Notes under the pieces: model-generated
What the model saw: only the letters and a program-made list of their open reading frames with translations
Databases searched by the model: none
Told to the model about the DNA's origin: nothing
Position numbers and translations under genes: made by a program
Part shown: positions 43,742-53,102 of the stretch, in pieces
Position numbering within the stretch: position 1 is the first letter of the stretch
Layout: every line of letters begins with the position of its first letter
Source of the DNA: Methyloversatilis discipulorum
Lineage (GTDB): Bacteria; Pseudomonadota; Gammaproteobacteria; Burkholderiales; Rhodocyclaceae
DNA length: 64,000 nt
NCBI RefSeq assembly: GCF_018780585.1
Contig: NZ_JADMJL010000010.1
Coordinates: 1 to 64,000, forward strand
Direction of reading: 5' to 3'

Positions 43742-44744
43742 CGATGGTCTCCCGCGGAGCGCGGATGAAGGGCTGGTCCTTCACATTCCACAGCAGCGCC
43801 CGCTCACCGCGCTGGGTCAGCCATACCTCCGGCGCGGCGGTGACGCGGCCGATGCGCGCAGCCGCGATACCGCGCGCGGCGAAGCGTTCGAGCACGCGCA
43901 GCCGCTGCTGCGGGCGCACCGACAGCACATAGCCGAAGCTGGGGAAGGACAGCAGCCAGCGCAGCAGCGGCACGCCATCGGGGCGCGGCACGGTGTCGAG
44001 GTCGATCTGCGCGCCCACACCCGAGCATTCGAGCAGCATCAGCGCGCTGCCGATGGCGCCCGCCATGCTCACGTCCTTGCCGGCGTCGCACAGGCCGTCT
44101 TCGGCCAGGCGCGGCAGGATTTCGATGTCGCCGCGCAGCCGCTCTGCCGGCGCACGGGTGGACGCATTCCAGTACGGATACGGTTCCTCGAAGGCGCCGC
44201 GCAGGTCGACCGCGAGGATGAGATCGTCGTCCGGCTGCGCGTCGAAGCTGGTGATGAGCTTGCGCGCGCGGCCCAGCACCGCCACCGCCAGCTGGCCGCG
44301 CGCGGCGCGGTGGTTGCTGTGGCCGCCGACGATGGGCACGCCGTAGCGCGCCGATGCGGCGGCGAGACCGTCGAGCACCGGCTCGGAACTGTCGGCACCG
44401 TCGCTCCACAGCGCATCGACCACCGCGATCGGCCGGCCACCCATCGCGCAGATGTCGCTCACATTGACCATCAGGCCGCAGTAACCGGCGAACCACGGCA
44501 TGCGGGCGACGAATTCCTCGACCAGACCTTCGATCGCGAACAGCAGCCAGCCTTCGCCCGACGGATCGGGAATGGCGGCGCAGTCGTCGCCGATGGCCAC
44601 GGCCTGCGCCATGTCGGCGACGCCGCCGGGCAGCGCGCGACCGAGCGCGGCCATCACGTCGGAAATGTCGCGCTTGTGTGCGAAGCCCGGGCTGCCACGC
44701 AGCGCATCGGTCAGTTCGGTGAGCGACATCGCGGGCTGCGTCAT
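43734..44744 (-). CDS. nitF: AIR synthase-like (PurM/SelD/ThiL superfamily) protein of the Nit1 cluster
   Basis: 336 residues from the ATG at 44744, which overlaps the GNAT stop (ATGA). The superfamily's metal-ATP motif appears as AIGDDCAAI, followed by GYCGLMVNVSDICAMGGRPIAVVDAL and VPIVGGHSN. Members use ATP to activate amide or selenophosphate-like substrates. In several genomes this protein is fused to the preceding GNAT (MSMEG_0567); here they are two overlapping genes. Its likely role is ATP-dependent activation or cyclisation in the Nit1 pathway, not shown. Confidence 0.9.
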   Translation of the reverse strand: MTQPAMSLTELTDALRGSPGFAHKRDISDVMAALGRALPGGVADMAQAVAIGDDCAAIPDPSGEGWLLFAIEGLVEEFVARMPWFAGYCGLMVNVSDICAMGGRPIAVVDALWSDGADSSEPVLDGLAAASARYGVPIVGGHSNHRAARGQLAVAVLGRARKLITSFDAQPDDDLILAVDLRGAFEEPYPYWNASTRAPAERLRGDIEILPRLAEDGLCDAGKDVSMAGAIGSALMLLECSGVGAQIDLDTVPRPDGVPLLRWLLSFPSFGYVLSVRPQQRLRVLERFAARGIAAARIGRVTAAPEVWLTQRGERALLWNVKDQPFIRAPRETIDV

Positions 44745-45316
44745 GCCGACGCTCCGGCGCTGCGCGCGACGAAGCCGGTGTAGACGTCGTAGCACGGCGG
44801 GTAATGATCGAGCTGCGCCTGCATCAGCCAGTGCGGCCGGCCGTGCAGCGTTTCCGCCTGCAGCGGCGTCCAGTGCAGGCGGCGGAACAGCGGCAGGTTC
44901 TGCGCCTGCACGTGCGCGAGGAAGGCATGGCAGCCGCGCGCGTGCGCGCTGGTGACCGCGAGGCGGATCAAGGTCGCCCCCAGTCGGCCCTGGCTGCGGA
45001 AGGCCGGATGCACGGCCAGACGCGAACCCCACCACAGGCCGGGGTCGCTGTTGCGGTCTTCATGGATGCGCACCGTACCCACCACCTGGTCCGGCATGCC
45101 ACCGACGCAGGCCAGCGCGACGATGATCTGCGCTTGGTCGTCGATGGCGTCGCGGTCGTCGCCCGGGAACACGCCCTGCTCGACGCAGAACACGGCGCGG
45201 CGCAGCCGCATCGCCTGGTCGTGTTCCCAGTCGCCATGCGCCCACTTGATGCGGAACTCGCAGGGCGCGAAGCGTGGCGGCAGTTCGCACAGGTCCTTCG
45301 CGTCAGCCGACAGCAT
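44741..45316 (-). CDS. nitE: MSMEG_0567-type GNAT acetyltransferase (Nit1 cluster)
   Basis: 191 residues. GNAT core with VVGTVRIHEDRN, then the acetyl-CoA loop SRLAVHPAFRSQGRLGATLIR and the C-terminal AQNLPLFRRLHW. An extended N-terminus (FAPCEFRIKWAHGDWEHDQAMRLRRAVFCVEQGVF) is typical of this subfamily. It overlaps the radical SAM gene by 14 bp and the AIR-synthase gene by 4 bp. Substrate unknown. Confidence 0.9.
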   Translation of the reverse strand: MLSADAKDLCELPPRFAPCEFRIKWAHGDWEHDQAMRLRRAVFCVEQGVFPGDDRDAIDDQAQIIVALACVGGMPDQVVGTVRIHEDRNSDPGLWWGSRLAVHPAFRSQGRLGATLIRLAVTSAHARGCHAFLAHVQAQNLPLFRRLHWTPLQAETLHGRPHWLMQAQLDHYPPCYDVYTGFVARSAGASA

Positions 45317-46359
45317 GGGCAGCCTCCGTACGTTCGAACGAGGACAGCGACGAACAGGCGCCGCACTTGCCGCAACCGGCCTTGATATCGGTCGAACGCA
45401 ACCCGGCGACGGACACCATCTCGCCGAGCGGCGCCAGTATCGAGCGCATGAATTCGGGCGACGGCGCCGGATGGTCTTCCAGCGGCGTGCCGCTGATCGG
45501 TACGAAGGGCACGACGAAGGGATAGACGCCGAGCGCGATGAGTTGCGTGCTCATGTCGAGAATGGCCTCCTTCGTGTCGCCCAGCCCGGCGAGGATGTAG
45601 CTGCTCACCTGGCCGCGGCCGAACACCTCGACCGCCGCGGCGAACGCCTCCATGTAGCGCGCCATCGGCACCGTGGCCTTGCCCGGCATGATCTGTTCGC
45701 GCAGCGCCGGCGTCACCACTTCGAGGTGCATGCCCAGCGTGTCGATGCCGGCCGCCTTCATGCGCGCAAACCAGCGGTCGTCGTCCGGCGGTTCGCACTG
45801 CCCTTGTATCGGCAGATCGACCGCGGCGCGCACCGCGAACGCCGAATCGCACAGCACCTGCGCGCCGCGGTCTGGCGTGGCCGGCGTGCCGGTGGTCATG
45901 ACCATGTGCTTGACGCCGTCGAGCAACACGGCGGCGCGCGCCACTTCGGCCAGCTGCTCGGGCGTCTTGTGCGCGATGGTGCGGCCGGCCGCAAGCGACT
46001 GGCCGATCGAACAGAACTTGCAGGCCTTGCGTCGGCTTTCGTAGCGGATGCAGGTCTGCAGCACCGTGGTCGCCAGCACGTCGGCGCCGTGCAGCGTCGC
46101 GATATGCGAATACGGAATGCCGTCCAGGGTCTGCAAGGCATAGAAGCGCGGCTGCTTCGGAAAGCTCGCCAGCGCGATCGGAATGTGGCCGCGGCGGATC
46201 TGCACGCGGCCGTCGGCGTCCGGTGCGTCGGCCGTGAAGGGCGACGCAAAGGCGCTGCCGGTATGCACCGGCACCATGATGGTGACGCCATCCACCGTCA
46301 CCGCCTTGTGGTCGGACGGCCCCGCGCCACCGCGGCGGCTGGGTGCGCCGGCCTTCGGA

Positions 46360-47397
<1,038 letters not shown>

Positions 47398-47656
47398 GGC
47401 CTGGGCCCCGATCCATTGATCGCTTCACGACGGACTGCTTGCGACGCGCCGCGAACGGCCTCGCCCTCCCACGGCCAGGTGCCCGAGGCGCGAGGCGACG
47501 CATTCGCGGTCGCCGCCACGCGCGGCGAGTCTGAAGCGGAGCCCCACGGCCAGGCGCCGCCCGCCCTTGCCTCGGCGGTCCGCTCGTCCCGACGCGGCCC
47601 GATCGGCAATATGGCGCAGGGATGCCGCGCTCCGAAGAAAGTGCGGGCGCCCATGA

Positions 47657-48139
47657 TCACAGCGTCCAGGTATCGAGGATGAAGGCGTTGTCCTTGCGAT
47701 GCAGCAGGATGATGTCCAGCACATCCAGCGGATTGATCGGACGGATGCCTTCGATCAGCGCGCCTTCGCCGTGGCCGTACAGCGCCTGCAGCGCGAAGCG
47801 GCATGCATAGACCTTGCCGCCTTCCTCGATGAACTTCGAAATCTGCTTGTTGAAGTTCTGGTGGCCGGGGAAGGCTTCGTCGCCCAGCGTCGGGAAGCCG
47901 CGCTTCACACCCAGCGTGACGCCCGGGCCGTACAGCAGCACCGAGGTATCGAAACCCTTGCGCTGCAGTCGCGTGGCCTGCAGCAGATTGACGAAACCGA
48001 TGGACCCCTCGAAGGCGACGGTGTGGAAGGTGACCAGCGCCTTCTCGCCGGGCTCGGCCTTCACGTCCTCGAACACCTTCTCTTCGTAGTCGACGAGGAA
48101 TTCGCCCTTCTCGTTGGCGGGGCGGGTGACTTTGGGCAT
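47657..48139 (-). CDS. nitB: MSMEG_0572/Sll0783 family nitrogen starvation response protein
   Basis: 160 residues from the ATG at 48139 (GGAG upstream). The sequence [54 protein letters not shown] and [33 protein letters not shown]-type strands matches the Sll0783 family, a DsrE-like fold. In Synechocystis the homologue is induced by nitrogen starvation and needed for normal polyhydroxybutyrate accumulation. First gene of the Nit1 cluster, 81 bp downstream of a sigma-54 promoter. A single Cys (C-R-F-A-L) may be functional. Confidence 0.93.
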   Translation of the reverse strand: MPKVTRPANEKGEFLVDYEEKVFEDVKAEPGEKALVTFHTVAFEGSIGFVNLLQATRLQRKGFDTSVLLYGPGVTLGVKRGFPTLGDEAFPGHQNFNKQISKFIEEGGKVYACRFALQALYGHGEGALIEGIRPINPLDVLDIILLHRKDNAFILDTWTL

Positions 48140-48157
48140 GGCAATCTCCGGTGGTGA

Positions 48158-48412
48158 TATGCGATCAGGAAAGTGGCGTCCGGAACATTGACTGTCCTTC
48201 AGACGCTCGCCCTTCCATTCGCATGCGCCGTGCCACCGGCGCCCGGATGAGTGCAATCAATATGCGATCAATGGATGCACACGCCGCCTTGCGGCCGCAC
48301 GCACCCCGCGCGGAGACTGAAAAACCCTTTTCAAAGCATGGATTTAGCGGCCCGATCGCGCACCGGAATGAAGCATGCGGATGCGATCAATGCACCCGAT
48401 CATTGGCGATCG
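48158..48412. promoter_or_regulatory. repeated ATGCGATCA motifs around the Nit1 promoter
   Basis: ATGCGATCA occurs at 48159-48167, 48262-48270 and 48381-48389 in one orientation; the latter two continue as ATGCGATCAATG, and a related CGATCATTGGCGATCG lies at 48397-48412. Two copies are 25-170 bp upstream of the sigma-54 element, as expected for activator binding, and one is in the leader. The intergenic gap to the next gene (48509) otherwise has no coding potential. Confidence 0.55.
48220..48235 (-). promoter_or_regulatory. sigma-54 promoter of the Nit1 cluster
   Basis: TGGCACGGCGCATGCG on the minus strand: perfect TGGCACG -24 element and ATGC in the -12 position with GG-N10-GC spacing. It lies about 80 bp before the first Nit1 gene. 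A sigma-54 promoter would fit nitrogen-responsive control. Confidence 0.75.
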
Positions 48413-48508
48413 CGCCGAGGCGGCTGCGGCGATGCGTCTTACGCCACAGGCATGTGACGGGCCCGCGAACGTGCCGGCCGGCGCGGCTTGACGCGGGTGT
48501 GGCGTGCG

Positions 48509-48712
48509 TTACTTGAGCGCGTAGCCCTCGTCTTCCAGCACCTGCCGGATATCGGCTTCGCTGACCAGAGGGCTGTGCTCGACGCTGACGGTGCCGGTCG
48601 CCAGCGCGACCTCGACCGTGTTGATGCCGGGCAGTTCGTGGATCACGTTGGTGATTTCATGGACGCAGTCCTCGCTTTCGAGGCCGTCGACGGTGATCAC
48701 GGTGGTGTGCAT
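48509..48712 (-). CDS. heavy-metal-associated (HMA/CopZ-like) protein with incomplete CXXC
   Basis: 67 residues from the ATG at 48712. The ferredoxin-like HMA fold is clear (VITVDGLESEDCVHEITNVIHELPGINTVEV, SVEHSPLVSEADIRQVLEDEGY). The metal loop reads S-E-D-C instead of C-x-x-C, so only one thiol remains (C20 or thereabouts). A canonical copper chaperone needs both, hence this one may bind metal differently or act as a partner domain. It lies just before the Nit1 promoter region, same strand, and is divergent from the MgtC-like gene. Confidence 0.82.
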   Translation of the reverse strand: MHTTVITVDGLESEDCVHEITNVIHELPGINTVEVALATGTVSVEHSPLVSEADIRQVLEDEGYALK

Positions 48713-48798
48713 GGATAGAGGTCTCCGCAACATGCGGCGGCCGGAGACCGGCGCGCCGTCGGGTAAGGTAATGGTATGAGCTCATTCCGTCACCTGCC

Positions 48799-50040
48799 AT
48801 GCCCACCGATATCGATCCGCGGCTGACCGGCCTGGCCGCCGCGCTCGGCATCGGCCTGCTGATCGGCATCGAGCGCGAGCGCCGCAAGGGCGAGGGCCCG
48901 GCCCGCGCCGCGGCCGGCCTGCGCACCTTCACGCTGACCTCGCTGCTGGGGGCACTCGCGATGCTGCTCGGCGGCGGCGCGACGCTGGCCGTGCTGGCCG
49001 CCGTGGTCGGCGTGCTGGCCATCGTGTCCTACCGCCGCTCGCGCGAGGACGACCCGGGCCTCACCACTGAAATCGCGCTGGTGCTCACCTTCATGCTCGG
49101 TGCGCTGGCCATGCACGACGCGCGGCTGGCGATCGGCATCGGCGTGCTGGTCGCGATCGCGCTGGCGGCGCGCAGCCAGCTACACCGCTTCGTCGTACGC
49201 GTGCTGTCGGAACAGGAGGTGCACGACGGCCTGCTGCTGGCCGCTGCCGCGCTGGTCATCCTGCCGCTGGTGCCCGACCGCACGGTCGACCCGCTCGGGG
49301 CGATCAACCCGCGCACCTTGTGGACGCTGGCGGTACTGATGATGGCGATCAACGCCTGCGGCCATATCGCGCTGCGCGCGGCCGGTCCGGCGCTCGGCCT
49401 CACCTTCGCAGGCTTCGCCTCGGGTTTCGTGTCGAGCACCGCCACCATCGCCGCCATGGGTGCCGAAGCGCGACGCGACCCGGCGCTGCGCGCGGGCGCG
49501 GTGTCCGGCGCCGTACTGTCGTCGCTGGCGACCGTGGTCTATCTCGCCGTGCTGCTGGCGGCGACCAGCCCGGCCGTGCTGCGTGCGATGGCGCTGCCGC
49601 TGCTGGCGGCCGGTGTGGCCGCCGCGGCCTACGGCCTGCTGATCGCGCTGCGCAGCGTGCGGACGCGGGACGGCGACACGCCGCCGCCCGGCCGGCCCTT
49701 CAACCCGCGGCTGGCCATGCTGTTCGCCGCCACCATGGGCGTGCTGCTGCTGATCACCGCCTTCCTGACCGACCGCTACGGCGCCAGCGGTGCAGGCCTG
49801 GCGGCAGCGCTGGCAGGCTTCGCCGACGCCCATTCGGCTGCAGCCGCGGTGGCCTCGCTGCAGGCCAGCGGCCGCATCACGGCCGAGCAGGCGGTGCTGC
49901 CGATACTGGCCGGCTTCACCACCAATGCGTCGAGTAAGCTCATCGTCGCCGTCACCACCGGTGACCGCGCCTTCGCCCTGCAGGTCGTACCCGGCGTTCT
50001 GCTGTCGGTCGGTGCTGCCTGGCTGACGCTGCTGGTCTGA
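48799..50040 (+). CDS. MgtC/SapB-type DUF4010 integral membrane protein
   Basis: 413 residues with about twelve membrane helices. The MgtC motif GLLIGIERERRKGEGPARAAAGLRTFTL at the N-terminus is followed by a DUF4010 region (FAGFASGFVSSTATIAAMGAEARRD, LAGFTTNASSKLIVAVTTGDRAF). The motif S-S-T-A-T and the N-A-S-S-K block are typical of this family. The role is unclear; MgtC relatives influence Mg2+ homeostasis and ATP synthase. It stands alone between the HMA gene and the ABC exporter. Confidence 0.88.
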   Translation: MPTDIDPRLTGLAAALGIGLLIGIERERRKGEGPARAAAGLRTFTLTSLLGALAMLLGGGATLAVLAAVVGVLAIVSYRRSREDDPGLTTEIALVLTFMLGALAMHDARLAIGIGVLVAIALAARSQLHRFVVRVLSEQEVHDGLLLAAAALVILPLVPDRTVDPLGAINPRTLWTLAVLMMAINACGHIALRAAGPALGLTFAGFASGFVSSTATIAAMGAEARRDPALRAGAVSGAVLSSLATVVYLAVLLAATSPAVLRAMALPLLAAGVAAAAYGLLIALRSVRTRDGDTPPPGRPFNPRLAMLFAATMGVLLLITAFLTDRYGASGAGLAAALAGFADAHSAAAAVASLQASGRITAEQAVLPILAGFTTNASSKLIVAVTTGDRAFALQVVPGVLLSVGAAWLTLLV

Positions 50041-50118
50041 GGGCTGGCAGCACACGCTGTTCGGCGCTGCCGAGGGTCGCAGCTGCGAATCCGCGTGATC
50101 GGCACGGCGGCGAGCACC

Positions 50119-50145
50119 TTGTGAGAGCGGTCTGCAGACCTCGAC
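50119..50145. repeat. REP-like palindromic repeat, single copy
   Basis: TGTGAGAGCGGTCTGCAGAC followed by CTCGAC, sharing the TGTGGGAGCGG...CGAC core of the repeats near 13.5 and 19.85 kb. It lies in the 246-bp gap between the MgtC-like gene and the ABC exporter, which otherwise holds no gene. Confidence 0.6.
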
Positions 50146-50286
50146 TCGGCCGGTGCCCCGGTAACGCGGCCGTTCAGGCGCGGCGGCCGCAGCAAAAGGC
50201 CCCGCGCCTCCACGGCAGGCATGCACCTGGCCTGCGCCGGCTTCGATAGCGCTGGCACGCGGCCGCGCAGCCCGTAGAATCCGGCC

Positions 50287-52128
50287 ATGAGACGATCTGC
50301 CACCGCCCCCCTGCCCGCCGCGACCGTGCCGGGCGCCCGCCGCCGCGATTCCGAAACCATCCGCAACCTGCTGCCTTACCTCTGGGCCTACAAATGGCGC
50401 GTGCTGATCGCGCTTGCCTGTCTGGTACTGGCCAAGGGCTCGAACGTCGCGGTGCCACTGGTGTTCAAGCAGATCATCGACGCGCTGGCGCCGGCAGCCG
50501 CCAGCAGCCGCGCGGCGCTCGAAGCGGCGCCGCTGCTGGTGCCACTGGGTCTGCTGGCCGCCTATGGTGCGCTGCGCTTCTCGACTTCGATGCTGACCGA
50601 ACTGCGCGAAATCGTGTTTTCGCGCGTCACCCAGCAGGCGGTGCGGCGCATTTCGCTGCAGGTGTTCCGCCATCTGCACGCGCTGTCACTGCGCTTCCAC
50701 CTGGAACGCCAGACCGGCGGCCTGACCCGCGACATCGAGCGCGGCACGCGGGCAATCGGCTCGCTGATCAGCTACACGCTCTACTCCATCCTGCCGACGC
50801 TGGTCGAGATCGGGCTCGTGCTGAGCATCCTCGCCGTGAAGTACGAAGCGAGCTTCGCACTGATCACCTTCGTCACGCTGGCGCTCTACATCACCTTCAC
50901 CGTGACCGTGACGAACTGGCGCACCACCCTGCGGCGCGAGGCGAACGAACTGGATTCGGCAGCCAACACACGAGCCATCGACAGCCTGCTCAATTACGAG
51001 ACGGTGAAGTACTTCAACAACGAGGAATTCGAGGCGCGCCGCTACGACGAGCAGCTCATCCGCTGGCAACGCGCGCAGGAGCGCAGCCAGGTGTCTCTGT
51101 CATGGCTGAACATGGGCCAGGCCTTCATCATCGCCATCGGCGTCACGCTGATGATGTGGCGCGCCATGGTGGGCGTGGCGGAGGGCCGCATGACCATCGG
51201 CGACATCGTGCTGGTCAATGCCTTCATGATCCAGCTCTACATTCCACTGAACTTCCTCGGCGTGCTGTACCGGGAAATCCGCCAGTCGCTGACCGACATC
51301 GAGCGCATGTTCGCGCTGATGGAAACGCACCGCGAGGTCGCCGACGCGCCAGACGCACTGACACTGGCTGACGGCCCGTGCGAGGTGCGCTTCCAGCAGG
51401 TGAACTTCAGTTACGAACCGGCGCGGCAGATCCTGCACGACGTCGACTTCACGATACCGGCCGGCCATCGCGTCGCCGTCGTGGGTCACTCGGGCTCCGG
51501 AAAGTCGACGCTGGCGCGGCTGCTCTACCGCTTCTACGACGTGGCCGAGGGCCGCGGTCGGATCACGATCAACGGCACCGACATCCGCCAGCTCACGCAG
51601 GACAGCCTGCGCGGCGCGATCGGTATCGTTCCGCAGGACACCGTGCTGTTCAACGACAGCATCCACTACAACATCCAGTACGGCCGGGTCACGGCGTCCG
51701 CCGCCGAGGTCGAGGCCGCCAGCCGCGCCGCGCAGCTGCACGACTTCGTGCAGAAGCTGCCGGACGGCTATGCAACCAAGGTGGGCGAGCGCGGGCTGAA
51801 ACTGTCGGGCGGTGAGAAGCAGCGGGTGGCCATCGCCCGCGCGCTGCTGAAGAATCCGCCGATACTGATCTTCGACGAAGCCACGTCGGCGCTCGACTCG
51901 AAAACAGAACAGGCGATCCAGAGCCAGCTCGAACAGGTGGCGCGCGGCCACACGACGCTCATCATCGCGCATCGGCTGTCCACCATCATGGACGCCGACC
52001 AGATCCTGGTGATGGACGCCGGCCGCATCATCGAGCGGGGCAGTCACAGCGAACTGCTGGCGCTGGATGGCGCCTACGCTCAGATGTGGGCCTTGCAGGC
52101 ACAGGAAGAGGACGGCACCACGCTCTGA
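50287..52128 (+). CDS. Atm1/HMT1-type ABC exporter, fused permease-ATPase
   Basis: 613 residues. Six-helix ABC transmembrane domain (about 30-330) with the Atm1 family block NYETVKYFNNEEFEARRYDE, then the ATPase with Walker A GHSGSGKST (400-408), signature LSGGEKQR from residue 506, Walker B ILIFDEATSALD and an H-loop. Homologues of mitochondrial Atm1 export glutathione-linked sulfur or metal species and help with heavy-metal tolerance. Terminated by a hairpin at 52141-52167. Close homologue of proteins found widely in Betaproteobacteria. Confidence 0.93.
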   Translation: MRRSATAPLPAATVPGARRRDSETIRNLLPYLWAYKWRVLIALACLVLAKGSNVAVPLVFKQIIDALAPAAASSRAALEAAPLLVPLGLLAAYGALRFSTSMLTELREIVFSRVTQQAVRRISLQVFRHLHALSLRFHLERQTGGLTRDIERGTRAIGSLISYTLYSILPTLVEIGLVLSILAVKYEASFALITFVTLALYITFTVTVTNWRTTLRREANELDSAANTRAIDSLLNYETVKYFNNEEFEARRYDEQLIRWQRAQERSQVSLSWLNMGQAFIIAIGVTLMMWRAMVGVAEGRMTIGDIVLVNAFMIQLYIPLNFLGVLYREIRQSLTDIERMFALMETHREVADAPDALTLADGPCEVRFQQVNFSYEPARQILHDVDFTIPAGHRVAVVGHSGSGKSTLARLLYRFYDVAEGRGRITINGTDIRQLTQDSLRGAIGIVPQDTVLFNDSIHYNIQYGRVTASAAEVEAASRAAQLHDFVQKLPDGYATKVGERGLKLSGGEKQRVAIARALLKNPPILIFDEATSALDSKTEQAIQSQLEQVARGHTTLIIAHRLSTIMDADQILVMDAGRIIERGSHSELLALDGAYAQMWALQAQEEDGTTL

Positions 52129-52140
52129 AAGAAGGCGAAA

Positions 52141-52167
52141 AAAAACCGCGCCGAAGCGCGGTTTTTT
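52141..52167. terminator. bidirectional intrinsic terminator
   Basis: AAAAACCGCGC-CGAA-GCGCGG followed by six T: a stem with a four-base loop, A-run on one side and T-run on the other. It lies between the convergent ABC exporter and PEP-CTERM genes and can serve both. Confidence 0.85.
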
Positions 52168-52186
52168 CAGGTGCGGGGAGATCCGC

Positions 52187-52963
52187 TCAGGCCGTCTTGC
52201 GACGACGCACGGCAATCATGCCTGCCAGTGCGGTGCCGATCAGCGCCAGCGAAGCCGGTTCCGGAACGGCCGGCGGCGGCGTGGTCGGCTTGGTCGTTGC
52301 GGTCACGCCGGCCAGCTTGATGTAGTCCTTGTAGTCCGACGACGAACCCGGCGTCACCAGCCAGTAGCGCGAGTAGGTGCCGTTGGTCGTGCTGCGCGGA
52401 TCGCTGTTGCCGGTGAAATCACCGATCTTGGTCCAGCCGCTCAGCGTCGAGAAGGTCTTGCCCGTCACCGTGCTGTTGATGTCCGCCACGGAAGCACCGG
52501 TGTAGGCATACACCGTGATGTCGGAATCGCCGCTGAACCAGCCGATGTCGACCAGATTCAGATTCATTTCAGAACCGAACGAGAACAGCATGCCTTCCAT
52601 CGCGCCTTCGTTGTCCATGGCGTGATCGGGATAGGTCGCGGAACCGTAGTTGTCGACCTCGTTGTTCCACGAGGAATCACGGCTCGTCATGCCCAGACCG
52701 CTGCTGCCCTGGTAGGTCAGGTAGGCGCGCTCGATGGTCGAACCCGAAGCGGTGTTGGCGAAGCCCTGGATGTTCACCGACTGGCCTGCGCCGTTGGTGT
52801 AGGTCATCGACGAATATTCGGAGATGTTGGAGCCGAAACCACTGGCGCCGACGTGCGAGGTAGCGGTCGAGGTGAACGACCAGCTGTACTGCGCCGCCGA
52901 GGCCGCACCGGCAAAACCCGCGATCACCACGGCGCCGATTGCATTGATCAGTTTCTTGTTCAT
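52187..52963 (-). CDS. PEP-CTERM domain exported protein near prsT
   Basis: 258 residues from the ATG at 52963 with AAGGAAAGACA upstream. Signal peptide MNKKLINAIGAVVIAGFAGAASA, a Ser/Thr/Asn/Gly-rich beta body (possible jelly-roll: LNLVDIGWFSGDSDITVYAYTG, YWLVTPGSSSDYKDYIKLAGV) and C-terminal VPEPASLALIGTALAGMIAVRRRK-type sorting tail after a TTPPPA linker. It is the PEP-CTERM protein closest to the PrsT-like gene, which lies 139 bp upstream on the same strand. Function unknown; surface or matrix location inferred. Confidence 0.9.
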   Translation of the reverse strand: MNKKLINAIGAVVIAGFAGAASAAQYSWSFTSTATSHVGASGFGSNISEYSSMTYTNGAGQSVNIQGFANTASGSTIERAYLTYQGSSGLGMTSRDSSWNNEVDNYGSATYPDHAMDNEGAMEGMLFSFGSEMNLNLVDIGWFSGDSDITVYAYTGASVADINSTVTGKTFSTLSGWTKIGDFTGNSDPRSTTNGTYSRYWLVTPGSSSDYKDYIKLAGVTATTKPTTPPPAVPEPASLALIGTALAGMIAVRRRKTA

Positions 52964-53102
52964 TGTCTTTCCTTGGTCAGAAGGGGACATTGCTGTCTTG
53001 ATACCTTCCTAGCAATTTTAGGGCCAGAAGTACTTAATCTTTTAAAAACAACAACATGAAGACTGTGAAAATGTGTGCTGTAAATAATTTCGACAAGATG
53101 TT

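Noticed and set aside
47398-47656. Possible small gene in the 259-bp gap between the MSMEG_0572-type gene and the nitrilase
   Set aside because: Open frames are Arg/Ala-rich without a ribosome-binding site; only a short imperfect direct repeat (CCCACGGCCAGG-x-GCC) is seen there.
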